Shown here one piece after another: positions 48,761-60,207 of a stretch of DNA of 64,000 nucleotides (position 1 is the stretch's first letter; every line of letters starts with the position of its first letter). Under the pieces are notes generated by a model. It saw only the letters and a program-made list of their open reading frames with translations. It was not told the DNA's origin and made no database searches. The stretch spans positions 62,001 to 126,000 of the forward strand of contig QRFJ01004169.1 of NCBI GenBank assembly GCA_006176705.1, written 5' to 3'. The position numbers and the translations under genes were made by a program. The DNA is from Cocos nucifera (lineage: Eukaryota > Streptophyta > Magnoliopsida > Arecales > Arecaceae).

Positions 48761-49612
48761 CTATTTAGATTCGGACTTTGGATCTCTATCCCCAGCCATC
48801 CCAAGAGAGTGCTTCAAATCTTGTACCTTATCTTCGAGCTCTCGCTTTACCACTAAACTTTTACTTCGTAACTTCTGGGATCTTCGTAATTCTTCTTCAA
48901 CTTTCCTTAGCCTCTTCCTCAAAATAGTCAACTCAGCCTCCGCGTCTTTCACAACATTTTGTTGATAAACCATCTGAATCTTTAGCTATTGCAGTTCGAA
49001 CATCTCCTCTGCATAGAGCTCAGAGGTGTTCCCCATGGTCCTCCTTAAAGTGTTTATTTCTTTAGAATCCTTATTTGAACTTGCCTAGGCCCTATCCGCC
49101 AATTATTTTTGAAGTCTAGTGATCTCCTCATCAGCCATTTGAACTATTCACTGAAGCTCAGCAATTTGATCACTCCAACCTAGCTTGTAACTCTTGTAGG
49201 TGTCCTCAGCCTTACGCATCTGATCTTAAAGCTCGAAACCTTTTGGACGAATCCCAGCCATGCTATTTTTAGCTAGAGGACCACGCCAAGCTCCCCTTTA
49301 ACAGTTGGATCTTCTCTTTGGCCATGTTAAGTTTGACCTCGAGGGAGCTGATCTTTGCGATCAATGCCCAAGACTTCTCATTAGCATGTTTCTTAATCCT
49401 TTCAAGCTCCTTTTTCAAATAATTCTTCTTTTTAATGTATTCTATAAAATTCTTCTTGCACGCTTGGTGAAGATCATTAATTTCAATAGCAGTCTCAGCA
49501 TAATTCTTTTTTTTATTTTTGAAGCTCATCCTCAACTTTCTTTAGTTTTTTGCTAAGATGGTGAACTTCCTTTCTTAATTCTTTATTAAAAGCCTTCAAG
49601 AAAATCCCCTAA
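48761..49612 (-). pseudogene. Coiled-coil protein pseudogene
   Basis: Read from about 49612 down to the TAG-equivalent stop at 48761. Two open pieces, 49535-49269 (88 codons) and 48973-48761 (70 codons), plus sequence between them with stops. Composition is Lys/Glu/Leu-rich with heptad-like spacing (KKNYLKKELERIKKHANEK, VKDAEAELTILRKRLRKVEEEL), so the product was a long coiled coil. No catalytic domain seen. It lies downstream of, and in the same direction as, the gypsy-type-domain pseudogene, and might be its 3' partner or a separate gene. Family not recognised with certainty. Confidence 0.55.
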
Positions 49613-49746
49613 GGCAGAGGTTTGGCATCATTGGAAGATTGCGTTAATACACAAAACACCATGACACAATGGTATGGTAAGAAAAAAGTTTATTTTCGTT
49701 ACTAAAAATGTTTTGAATACAGGATCCAAAAGAAAAAGGAGTATAA

Positions 49747-50661
49747 TTATAGAAAGCCTCCAACCTCTAGAGGTGGAATAGTGGATGAGCTCTGCATAGC
49801 TTTAGTAGCCTCAAGCTCTCGGGTAGGCTCAGAAGTCATGGCAGGATGCTTGGCAAAAGGTAAATCGATGGTGGCAGCGGAAGGCCCATCTTCATCATCA
49901 GAGGTCTCCCCCGTTAAGAAACTGAGATCAAGCTCGAGAAATCTTTCAGCCATCCTCCCATGGTAGACCTCAAACCCTTAAGGAAGGCCTCCTGGGTGAA
50001 GGCTATTTTGATGTCCTCCATTACCTTAGAGGACTTGAAGGCCTCGATGGCCCGATCCCTCTCCGCACCAACCTCCTCCTCAGCCATTTTTTGCTTGTTC
50101 TCTTCCAAGGTTAAGGCAATTTTTAATTCTATCGATGTTTGCTCCTCCTGAAGCTTTTCCTGAAGGCACCAAACTTTGGCTAAGTAAGCTTCCCTCAAAT
50201 GCCTGACCTCCACCTAGGCCTCTTGGATACCTTTTGAAGCCTCAATCTTGCAAAGGTTCGTTGCTTCTACATGGGCATCTAGATAATACCCCAGCTACAA
50301 ATAACAAGATACAAGTTACAGCTTTAAGATTTATTAGTATTCAACTTGGCATAAGGGAGAAGTTAATTACCTCGAGGAAAGCTACAAAAGATTCTCTAAT
50401 CCTTTCCTTATTGTCTGTGTGAACCATCTTTTCAAAAATATGTGGAAGGATGCATCCTTCCATCAAAGGCTAGATGACCTCCTAGTTGTCCAGAGAGCCC
50501 TGCTCCTGGTTGAAATTCTCACCACCAGATCCTCCTGCTCTCCAAACTCTTTTGGTGGTGGTCTTCTTTTTCTTCACCACTTTCTCTTGCTTAGGATGCA
50601 CAGAGGTAGCTGCATTATCGGGCGAGGTCGAGCTCGAGGCTACTATAGTTGTGGGAATAGG
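49747..50661 (-). pseudogene. Gypsy-type-transposon-domain protein, C-terminal part
   Basis: Minus strand, continuing 61944-62760 beyond G. It starts with a Pro/Ser/Thr- and Lys-rich linker (KVVKKKKTTTKR), with stops near 50480 and 50470, then IFEKMVHTDNKERIRESF. A 76-bp intron at 50295-50370 has GT and AG ends. Then YYLDAHVEATNLCKIEASK, a coiled coil (AEEEVGAERDRAIEAFKSSKVMEDIK), and after a frameshift near 49950 the acidic tail LELDLSFLTG and TSDDEDGPSA. It ends at TAA, 49747-49749. The tail is one I associate with plant proteins bearing PF04195. Broken by stops, a frameshift and G. Confidence 0.6.
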
Positions 50662-50666
50662 TACAG
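50662..50666. repeat. Target-site duplication of G, left copy
   Basis: TACAG, repeated at 61939-61943. Confidence 0.93.
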
Positions 50667-52384
50667 TGATGAGCATCATAAATTCACCAATAAAAGTATT
50701 AATTTATCAATTAATTGATATTAATTTTTAAGAATTAATAATCAATTTATATATAATTTTTAAGAAATTCATATTTTTATTAATTAAAAAAATTAATTAA
50801 AAAATAATAAAAATTAGAAAATAAAATTTTATAATCAATGAAAAGAGCTCATTTTTTTGATCTTAACGATAAGTTTGGAGCAAAATGGAGCTAAAATGGA
50901 AAAGATATGAATTTCTAAAAAAAAAAAAATGGCTCAAATGGCTCAAGCCACCAAGCCGCAGCAGCCAGCGCGTCCAAACGCACCGAGCCAAGCCGACCAA
51001 GCCGACGCGTCCAAACACACCGAGCCAAGCCGACCAAGCCGGCGCGCCACGCCATTCACGCTAGCCGACTCAAGCCCAGAAACCGTCAACCGATCCACGA
51101 TCCAGGCGTGGACCGCCAGCTCAGCAAAATCCAGTGAATCAGAGCTTGCCACGTGGTGGACCTAGACCCCTAAAGGGTCTAAAGAAATTTATCGTGGCTC
51201 ATAAGGGTAATTTAGTCTTTTTCTCGCTCGGCAACAGAGGTGCTGATTGGTTGCGGTGTGCCGTGCGGTCGATCCACGCGGTCCATGGGAACAGTGATTG
51301 TGCGATCGGATGGCTGTGGTTGTTTGCTGTCAGGATCGGACAACTGTGGTTGCTTTCAGATTTAATTCAGCTACAGACATCATGCGAATCACCATCGGAC
51401 GACAGCGCTCAATCCAGGCAATGATCCGACGGTCCAGAAAGCTCCCGACGGTGATCAAACTCTCAAGCGCATGATTTGCGGCCAGATTTTCTCCATCAAG
51501 CGTGATCCAATGGCCAGAAATTAATCCAACTTGATCTGGGCCAATATGCATCTGATTTTAATGATTTTTGGATCGATGGATTTCTGTTGAATGGCTGGAT
51601 TTTATCAGATTTATTAGAGATGTATCAAAGCTATTTTCATTCAAATTTTACTCGAATTCTTTTGTATTTTGATGATTGCAAAGGCCATTAGTCCCACATT
51701 GCCTTCAGAAATAAAGATCCAACCCCCCTAGCTCTATAAAAAAGACTCTAAGCCTCTTGAAAAGGGAAGGAGTTGGAAGAAAAGCTAAAGTACAGGGTGG
51801 AAGCCAAGCTCTGGATAGAAGGTTGCTTCGAAGCTATAGTGCTGAGAAGAAGAGCCGGTCTTCTACGTCATCTCCACGCCTATGCTGATCTACGATCTCC
51901 AATCTAGTTTTCTCTTTCTTTAATTTCTTGTATTAAAATTCTTAATTTTTTTAATTTTTTGTATTTAAATTTTGCATCTAAGTTTTAAATTTAATAAAGA
52001 AAGTTTGATTATTCTTTTTAATTCTAGTTCTTTAAATTAATTGTTCCTTATTGCTTTTTAATTTCATTGCAAGTAGTTGCTAAGTTCTAAATAATAGATC
52101 TTAGTATCAAATTTATTTCTACATAATTCTACTTTTATTTATAAATATATTTTTTTTAACTTTAATTTTCAAAAACTCTTCTTTTTTGTTCTCTAAAAAA
52201 AAATAATAATAATAGTAACAAAAAAATATAAAAATCAAAGATTTTAAAATAAATCATTGTCTCTCTGTGGATTCGACCCGACTTACTACTCTATTCATAT
52301 TTTTTTAATTAATTTAAAAAAAATAAAAAGTCGGATTTAAACTGATAAACACGGTGTCTTAACGACAACATCGTGCTCCTATCA
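50667..52384 (+). repeat. Element G 5' LTR
   Basis: From TGATGAGCATCATAAATT to CGTGCTCCTATCA. It has an AT-rich start and a GC-rich middle in which a unit of about 36 bp (GCGTCCAAACGCACCGAGCC and following) is present twice; the 3' LTR has one. Small ORFs on both strands here recur in the 3' LTR. Confidence 0.93.
51735..51742 (+). promoter_or_regulatory. Putative TATA box in G 5' LTR
   Basis: TATAAAAA in CTAGCTCTATAAAAAAG; conserved in the 3' LTR at 61280. Confidence 0.6.
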
Positions 52385-52390
52385 AGTTTT

Positions 52391-52407
52391 TGGCGTCGTT
52401 GCCGGGA
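52391..52407 (+). other. Primer binding site of G
   Basis: TGGCGTCGTTGCCGGGA, six bases after the LTR end; close to the TGGCGCCGTTGCCGGGG site of Athila-type elements (tRNA-Asp), with mismatches. Confidence 0.8.
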
Positions 52408-53458
52408 AGGCATAAAAATTAAAATTTTTTCTCATTTCTTTGATTTTTTTTTATTGCTTACTAATTATTTTTTTTATTTATTTTGTAGGAAAAAAAGAAG
52501 AAAAAATAATAGAAGAAAGAAGAAGGAAGATTAGGGCATGAACAAAACTCTCAAACCTATTTGGTGAGATCATTCCTAAACCCTAAATCTCTTTCCTTAT
52601 TTTATTAATATTTTTTTTATTTTTAAATTAATTAAAAATTACCTACTTAAACTTAATTAAAAATCTCATCACAAGATTAGAAATCCTAATTGTTTAGAGC
52701 ATTCATCATATTAGTTTTATTTTTTTTATGTTGGTGATTGCTGGAGGCAAGGTAAGCCTTTCATAATATAATTAGTTACATGCATCTAGTTTAAATTGCA
52801 TAGAATCCTTTGATTGAAATTTTTTGTGCATAAGCATTTTTAAACCAAATTAAGGGCAACACCCAATTAAAAAAGATAAGGTGGGGATTTGATCACCCTT
52901 CCTTGGCCCACAAACAACCAACCAGCATCCTATATTGACCTAAGCCTTTAAATTAAAATCAATTAGACATCAACCCTAGGAACTCGAGCTCAATAGGACA
53001 AGGAACCCTAAAAGTTGAACCAGGATTAGGGTTAATCAATTTGACTGGTGTCTAGGAAAGTGATTCAGGGACGACTGGGCCCGAAGGAAGGTGGTTTCTA
53101 ATTGGTTCCGTTCGCTTACCTGGCCAAGCACAATTGGTGTCTAAGGCAAGCAACGGGAGGACTCCCACTGACCTTACACTTACCTGGCCAGTTAATTGGC
53201 TGATCCTACACTTGGAGGGCTTGAAGGTGACCTTAACAGTTAGGAGCTATCTAGATCTAAGATAAACCTTAGTCAGGATTGATTGCCTAACTTGTTTGCT
53301 AAATAACATCAAACATAAACCACAAATTAACTCTTCTCTCTATCATCTCTAGACTTAAGATTCCTTAGGATCCTCTTTTTTTTTAATAATAATAATAATA
53401 ATAATAAAATTAAAAAAAATATACATATCTTAAACCATATATTGGGTTGCACTAGTAC
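52408..53458 (+). other. Untranslated leader of G
   Basis: About 1 kb without a coding frame. It ends with a (TAA)n microsatellite at about 53386-53406 just before the gag ATG. Confidence 0.7.
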
Positions 53459-54283
53459 ATGCACGGTAGAAGATCGCTTTTACCTGACCTAGTTAAACCA
53501 AATCCTGAAATTGAAAGACTAATTCATATAAGACCAGGTAATCAGATGGCTGGAAATCGTGAAGAACCACCTAGGCAGATGAAGGAATACTTTATTCCTT
53601 CCACCTACAACCCATCGACTTGCATCCACATACCTGATATCCCTGCTAGCCACTATGAGATCAAGTCAACCACAATTCAGATGCTCCCATCTTTTTATGG
53701 GAATGCCAATGAAGATCCTTACAAACATCTGGATGAATTTTTAGAAATCTGCTCTACGGTAAAAATTCAGAATTTTTCTGATGATGCCCTTAGACTAACC
53801 TTGTTCCCTTTCTCATTAAAAGATAAAGCCAAGTATTGGCTTGGCACATTAGGAAGAAGAACAATTCAAACATGGGCAGAGATGCAACATGAATTTCTTA
53901 AGAAATTTTATCCCATAGGACGAACCAATACCATGAGGCGAGCCATCACGGAGATTTGCTCAGCTTCCAGGGGAACAAATTCATGAATCATGGGAAAGAC
54001 TTAAGGAACTCCTTAGAAAATTCCCACACCATGGTCTATCTAAGTGGCAAATTGTACAAGCTTTCTATGAAGGTTTAGGAGATCAATATAAGCAGATGGT
54101 TGATGCATCCTGTGGAGGTGCATTCATGAGCAAAAGTGAGGATGAAGCTTATACCTTATTTGAAACTTTAAGTGAAAACTCTATTAACCATGCTTCATTA
54201 TCTTCTTATGAAAGATCAATTTCTCAACAAAAATGGGCAGGAATTTATGAGGTCAAAACTCAGAACTCAATTCTAAGGCAGAT
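53459..54283 (+). pseudogene. Element G gag (capsid)
   Basis: Gypsy-type gag (retrotransposon gag family). Frame 53459-53986 reads through IQMLPSFYGNANEDPYKHLDEFLEIC, LFPFSLKDKAKYWL and TWAEMQHEFLKKFYP, typical of Athila/Tat capsids. A one-base shift near 53955 moves the frame, after which the expected QIHESWERLKELL and AFYEGLGDQY sequences follow. The frame 54096-54287 adds LFETLSENS. Another shift near 54265 leads into the next part. Confidence 0.87.
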
Positions 54284-56173
54284 TTGAACATAATAGCACA
54301 AAAATTAGATAAAGTCGACCTTATTGCACAGAAATTAGATCAATTCCTAAACTTAGGTCAACAATCCCCTGCACAATACACACCAGCTTCTAATTATCAG
54401 GTGATTTGCTCTATTTGTGCTAGCCCAACACATCATGTAAGTGAATGTCCCACGGTTGCACAATTACCACCTCTTATCCAAGAACAAGTCCAAGCTGCTC
54501 AAGGTTACTCAAAACCACTTAATGACCCATATTCAAATTCATATAATCCTGGTTGGAGAAACCATCCTAATTTCTCTTGGAAACCACAACAAACTCAGGC
54601 TCAGACCCAAATCCCACCAGTTCAAAATTATCAAAATAGGCCCCAATACCAGAACTATGCCTATAATAAGGGTCAGCCTAGTCAGTCTTCTCAACCACTA
54701 CATTATAATCAACCCTCATACCCACCTCCTCAACAGACCAATCTAGCCGACGATAAATTCAATCAACTTCAACAATTAATTCTAAGCCAACAACAATCAA
54801 TCGCCAGACTAGAAGCTCAAATAGGACAAATAGCTGAGTCTAGCATGAGGAGAGAACCAGGTCAATTACCAAGCCAACCAATTGCAAATCCTAAAAATAA
54901 TCCATCCAATGTCTATCAACCACCTGGATTTACTCATCCATCTAACATCCCACCTAAAAATCCCCAATTAGAAAATGCTAAAGCAATATCTGAACTTAGA
55001 AGTGGTAGGATTCTTAAGGACCCATACCAAGACCAGGTGATAGAGGCTGATACTGATACTGATGAAGAAGAAGATAATCATATAGAAGAACCTGAGCTTA
55101 GAACTAGTACTAACACTGATAAGATAGATAAAGAAAAAAAGAGAACAGATGAATTAGCTGAGACATATAAACCCAAAGCCCCATTCCCTTCGGCCTTAGA
55201 AGCAGGCTCTTCCCGTAAAAAGCAAGAAGCATGCAACAAGGAGCTAATGGAACTATTTAAACAAGTTCACATTAATTTACCCCTCCTCGATGCAATTCAG
55301 CATGTCCCGACCTATGCTAAATTTCTAAAAGAACTCTGCACCCAAAAGCGTGAGCCACGAACCACTAAAAGAGTTATGCTATCTGAAGATGTAAGTGCGG
55401 TCCTGTTAAATCCAATACCTCAAAAGATGAAAGATCCTGGTGCACCCTTAATTTCATGTGTTATAGGAGGTATAACCTTTAACCGAGCATTACTAGACTT
55501 AGGAGCTAGTGTAAACGTACTTCCAACCTCGGTTTATGAAAAATTTTGGATTGGAGAATTAAAACCCACATCAGTTATTTTGCAATTAGCTGATAGATCT
55601 ATAAAAACACCACGTGGTTTGATTGAGGATGTTCTAGTTAGAGTAGACAAATGTTATTTTTCTGTAGACTTTCTCATACTTGACATGGAACCATCCCAAG
55701 AGCTAAACCAAGATCCCATAATTTTAGGACGTCCATTCTTAGCAACTGCCAATGTCAATATCAACTGTAAAACGGGAGCTATGGACATTTCTTTTGGGAA
55801 TCAAAAAGTAAGAATTAATGCTTTTAATACCCTAAAGTACACCCAAGAGGAGGAAGATTGCTTTGTAATCAATCAAGTAGATGAAATAGTTGAATCTAAT
55901 TCCTCCCTAGATTTACTGCAGGATGATGAACCCACTGAAGAAACTCAAACCCAGGAAGTAAATGCCCTACTTAATTCACCTCAACCGTCACATTCATTAC
56001 CTTGGTCAATGAAAGTTGAGCCCTTACCCGAGCGAAAAATTAAACCATTACGTCCTTCAATTCAGGCCCCACCACAACTTGAACTAAAACCTTTACCTGA
56101 ATCACTTAAGTATGTATTTTCTAGGATCAAAGAAAACCCTACCAGTAATAATTGCTTCCAACTTAACTACTGA
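54284..56173 (+). pseudogene. Element G gag C-part, zinc knuckle and protease
   Basis: 629-codon open frame. Residues 42-55 form a zinc knuckle CSICASPTHHVSEC (CX2CX4HX4C intact). A Gln/Pro/Asn-rich spacer follows to about 230, then an acidic stretch, then the aspartic protease with LLDLGASV at residues 403-410 (Asp 405, about base 55496) and ILGRPFLATA near the end of the domain. The frame continues into the linker before RT and is lost by a shift near 56145. The best preserved part of G's polyprotein. Confidence 0.9.
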
Positions 56174-57620
56174 ACAGGAAAACCAATTGGTAAATATTCT
56201 AAAAAATATAAGGAGGCCATAGGGTGGACCATCGCCGATTTAAAAGGAATTAGTCCGTCAATATGCATGCACCATATTTATACAGAAGATAATGCCAAAC
56301 CAACTCGAGAGATGCAAAGACGACTTAACCCTAACATGCAAGAAGTAGTCAAAAAAGAGGTAATAAAATGGTTAGATGCTGGAATTATTTATCCTATCTC
56401 TGACAGCCACTGGGTGAGTCCCACACAAGTTGTTCCAAAGAAATCTGGACTTACGGTTGTCTACAATGAACATAAAAACTTAGTACCAACATGACTTTCC
56501 ACTGGGTGGCGTGTCTGCATAGATTATAGAAAACTCAATACAACCACCCGAAAAGATCACTTTTCCTTACCCTTTATCGATCAAATCCTAGAAAGACTAG
56601 CAGGCCAACAATACTTTTGCTTTTTAGATGGATACTCAGGATACAATCAGGTAGCAATCTATCCAGGAGATCAGGAAAAGACCACCTTTACATGTCCCTA
56701 TGGAACCTTTGCTTTCCGTAGAATGCCATTTGGATTATGTAATGCACCTGCGACTTTTCAAAGGTGCATGATGTCAATATTTTCAGACATGATAGGAGAT
56801 TTTTTAGAAATATTCATGGATGACTTTTCAGTCTTTGGAGAATCTTTTGAGAGTTGCCTCAACAATTTGAAGAAAATATTAAAATGATGTATTGAGGCTA
56901 ATCTAGTGTTAAGCTGGGAAAAGAGCCACTTCATGGTTCAAGAAGGGATCGTTTTAGGACATATAGTATCTAAGAAAGGGATTGAGGTAGATAAAGCTAA
57001 AGTTGAACTAATTTCTAAACTTCCTCCTCCCACTTCTGTCAAATAAATTCGATCTTTTCTTGGTCATGTAGGATTCTATCGTCACTTCATCAAAGAGTTC
57101 TCTAAAATTTCTCGTCCTTTGTGAAATCTACTCGCTAAAGATGTTTCTTTTAACTTTGATGAAAATTGCCTTAAAGATTATGAAATCTTAAAAGAAGCTA
57201 TGACCAAAGCTCCAATCATACAACCCCCTAACTGGTCACTACCTTTTGAAATTATGTGCGACGCCTCAGACTTCGCCATAGGAGCTGTCCTGGGCCAAAG
57301 GGTAAACAAATGTCCTGTAGTGATCTATTATGCCAGTAGAACTCTGAATGAAGCACAGATGAATTATACCACCACTGAAAAAGAGTTGCTAGCCATTGTG
57401 TTTGCCCTAGAAAAGTTTAGATCATATCTATTAGGATCAAAAATCATAATTTACTCGGATCATTCAGCCTTGAGATACCTGCTCTCAAAGAAAGATGCTA
57501 AACCATGATTAATTAGATGGATCTTACTGCTACAAGAATTTGATATTGAAATTCGAGATAAGAAGGGATCTAAAAATGTTGTAGCAGACCATCTGTCTAG
57601 GATCCTAGTTAAAGATAGTG
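56174..57620 (+). pseudogene. Element G reverse transcriptase and RNase H
   Basis: RT motifs in order: GIIYPISDSHWVSPTQVVPKK, then TGA near 56492, then WRVCIDYRKLN, FCFLDGYSGYNQV (first Asp), and FMDDFSVFG (56813-56824, Asp pair intact). Further stops near 56885, 57043 and 57122. RNase H (57200-57508) keeps its acidic residues: MCDASDFAIGAVLG, TTTEKELLAIVFALEKFRSY and YSDHSALRYL. A TGA follows AKP at 57506. Three of the stops are TGA where related elements have Arg, consistent with CGA decay. Confidence 0.9.
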
Positions 57621-58588
57621 AACCTCTATCAATTAGAGAATTTTTTCCAGATGAACAACTGTTAACAGTTTCACATACAAAGACTCCTTGGTTTGCAGAT
57701 ATTGTCAATTACTTAGTCATAGGACAAATTCCTGATGGATGGTCTAAGAATGAAAAGGATCGATTCTTTGCTCAAATCAAATATTATTTTTGGGAAGATC
57801 CTGAGCTTTTTAGAATTTGTGCTGATCAAATCATTCGTAGATGTGTTCCTGAATCTGAACAATGGAGTATCTTACAATTTTGTCATACCCTTGCTTGTGG
57901 AGGACATTTTTCTGGACGAAAAACTACGGCCAAAGTATTGCAGAGTGGTTTTTATTGGCCAACATTATTTAAGGATGCCCATACTTTTAGTCAGGAATGT
58001 TTTAAGTGTCAAGCCTTAGGGAATATTTCAAAAAAAGACATGATGCCTTTGAACCCCATCTTAGTAGTAGAAATTTTTGATGTATGGGGAATTGATTTTA
58101 TGGGACCTTTTCCACCTTCCAATGGATTTGAATACATTTTGGTAGCTGTCGATTATGTTTCTAAATGGATTGAAGCAATAGCAACACGAACCAATGATCA
58201 TAAAGTAGTCTTAAAATTTATTCAGAAGAATATCTTTTCTAGGTTCGGATTTCCACGTGCTATCATTAGTGACGGAGGTACTCATTTTACAAATCATCAA
58301 TTTCGAACTTTATTACGAAAATATGGGGTGACACATAAGATAGCTACACCATACCATCCGCAAACAAGTGGCCAGGTAGAAGTCTCTAATAGAAAAATTA
58401 AGAATATCTTACAAAAGACTATTAGGCCTGATCGAAAAGATTGGTCAGATCGATTAGACGATGCATTATGGGCCTATAGGACAGCCTATAAAACCCCTAT
58501 TGGAATGTCTCCATATAGATTAATCTATGGAAAAGCATGTCACCTTCCGGTAGAACTTGAACATAAAGCATATTGGGCAATAAAATAA
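57621..58588 (+). pseudogene. Element G integrase
   Basis: Zinc region HTLACGGHFSG and CFKCQ, then the catalytic core in a 216-codon frame (57938-58588). Catalytic residues are all present: D53 in GIDFMGPF, D112 in ISDGGTHF and E148 in TSGQVEVSNR, followed by WAYRTAYKTPIGMSPYRL, typical of Athila/Tat. A one-base shift separates the zinc part from the core (overlapping frames 57735-58019). It ends at TAA after WAIK, where family members read on, so this stop is a mutation. Confidence 0.9.
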
Positions 58589-58976
58589 TTAAATTTTAAT
58601 TTAAACCAAGCTGGTTCCAATCGGATGTTACAATTGAGTGAATTAGAAGAATTAAGGCAAGAAGCTTATGAAAATACAAAAATCTATAAGGAGAAAATGA
58701 AAGCCTTCCATGATAAACATATTTCAAGGAAAAACCTTTGAACCAAATCAACAAGTCTGGTTATTTAACTCAAGGCTTCGATTATTCCCTGAAAAATTAA
58801 AATCCAGATGGGATGGACCTTACATAGTTAATCATGTATTCCCACATGGTGCAATCAAACTCTATGATCCTAGGACTAAAAATTTTTTTAAGGTAAATGG
58901 CCAAAGACTTAAACCATATATCGAAGGGATATCATTAAATCGAAACATTGACCAAGTACAATTAATAGAACCATAA
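58589..58976 (+). pseudogene. Element G integrase C-terminal tail
   Basis: After the premature TAA, the tail continues (ELEELRQEAYENTKIYKEKM, then a shift at about 58730, then FNSRLRLFPEKLKSRWDGPY and NGQRLKPYIEG) and ends at TAA 58974-58976. This is the usual Gypsy integrase tail without a chromodomain. Confidence 0.85.
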
Positions 58977-59219
58977 TGAATTAAACTGCATTTTGTCTGG
59001 CTGAAGACAATAAACTTAGCGCTTATTGGGAGGCAACCCAATACTTCTTGAATCTAATTTATTTTCTCTTTTAGGCTAAGTTGGAGAACCAAAAAGTGGG
59101 AGAAGGATCATAAGCTTCAAGACCCATGCTAAATAAATAAACATAATTTACACTCTTTTATTGAGGACAATGTCAATACAGTTGGGGGTAAAAAGTTAAA
59201 AAAAATAATAATAAAAAAA

Positions 59220-59250
<31 letters not shown>

Positions 59251-59830
59251 AAAAATAAAAATAAAAATTAATAATAAAATAATAATAATAATAAAATAAA
59301 TAAAATATTAAAAAATTAAAAAATAATAAAAATAAAAATAATAAATAAATAATATATATAATAATAATAAAACTATTTTTTTTTTAAAAAAAAAATTTGG
59401 ACAAACCATATTTTGGGAAAGAGAATCTTAAGCAAAATAAACTAGAAAAAGTAATAAAGTTAGAAAGTATTAACTAATAATGGTAGCGAGTCAAGAAGCA
59501 GATTACTTGGTCAGACCATTAGCAACCTACTTAGGTCATTTAAAGGCTAACAGCACTTCTAATTGCACATGCACACTAATGAAGCACAGCAGGTGTTTGA
59601 TTATAAGGCTAAATTGAGGATTCAATTATCACTAAAAATTGATGGTTTATATATACTTCGATTAAAGAAACTTGAATTTAAGGAAAGAGCTACCTGCTTT
59701 CTAAAAAAAAAAAAAAAAAAAAGTGCAAAAAAATAGAGTATATGTGGATTGCCCTAAACTAGAACTTTGCACCTTAAATGTAGAAGTTCACATCAAATGG
59801 TGAAGGGAAGGCCAGGATGCTCAGCATAAT

Positions 59831-59861
<31 letters not shown>

Positions 59862-60196
59862 GTGAAAGCTACCTTAATTCATGCACTTAACTTGGGAGTA
59901 TATAAAACTAACCAAAATAGGTGATAAAAAGAAGATTCATTTGCCCTTTGAATCAACACCCAAATGCTAAGTTAGTATTCACGACACAAAGTGCTGAAAA
60001 TCTTTAGATGAACTCTAAGAAAGTTTCTGATTAATCTATCATGAAATTTACTTCTGAAACTCAATACTTAGTTAGTGATACTGTCTAAACTTTTGATCTT
60101 AAATCCTAGATTTATTCTTATGAAGGAGGATCTCAACAAAATATGGTAATTGATCTAAACTAAATTTTTTCTTTACTCGAGGACGAGCAAAGCTTA
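58977..60196 (+). other. 3' untranslated region of G
   Basis: No coding frame and no envelope-like ORF. At about 59018-59044 lies GCGCTTATTGGGAGGCAACC, a conserved block I recall after pol in Athila-type elements. A run of A/T-only simple sequence (AATAA and AATAAT repeats) spans about 59195-59395, and two poly(A) tracts lie near 59705 and 59835. Confidence 0.7.
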
Positions 60197-60207
60197 AGTT
60201 GGGGGTG
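60197..60207 (+). other. Polypurine tract of G
   Basis: AGTTGGGGGTG directly before the LTR start TGATGAG. Confidence 0.85.

Noticed and set aside
50929..51551. GC-rich small ORFs as host genes
   Set aside because: They are repeated in G's 3' LTR (60355-60884) and include the 36-bp repeat; no domain seen.
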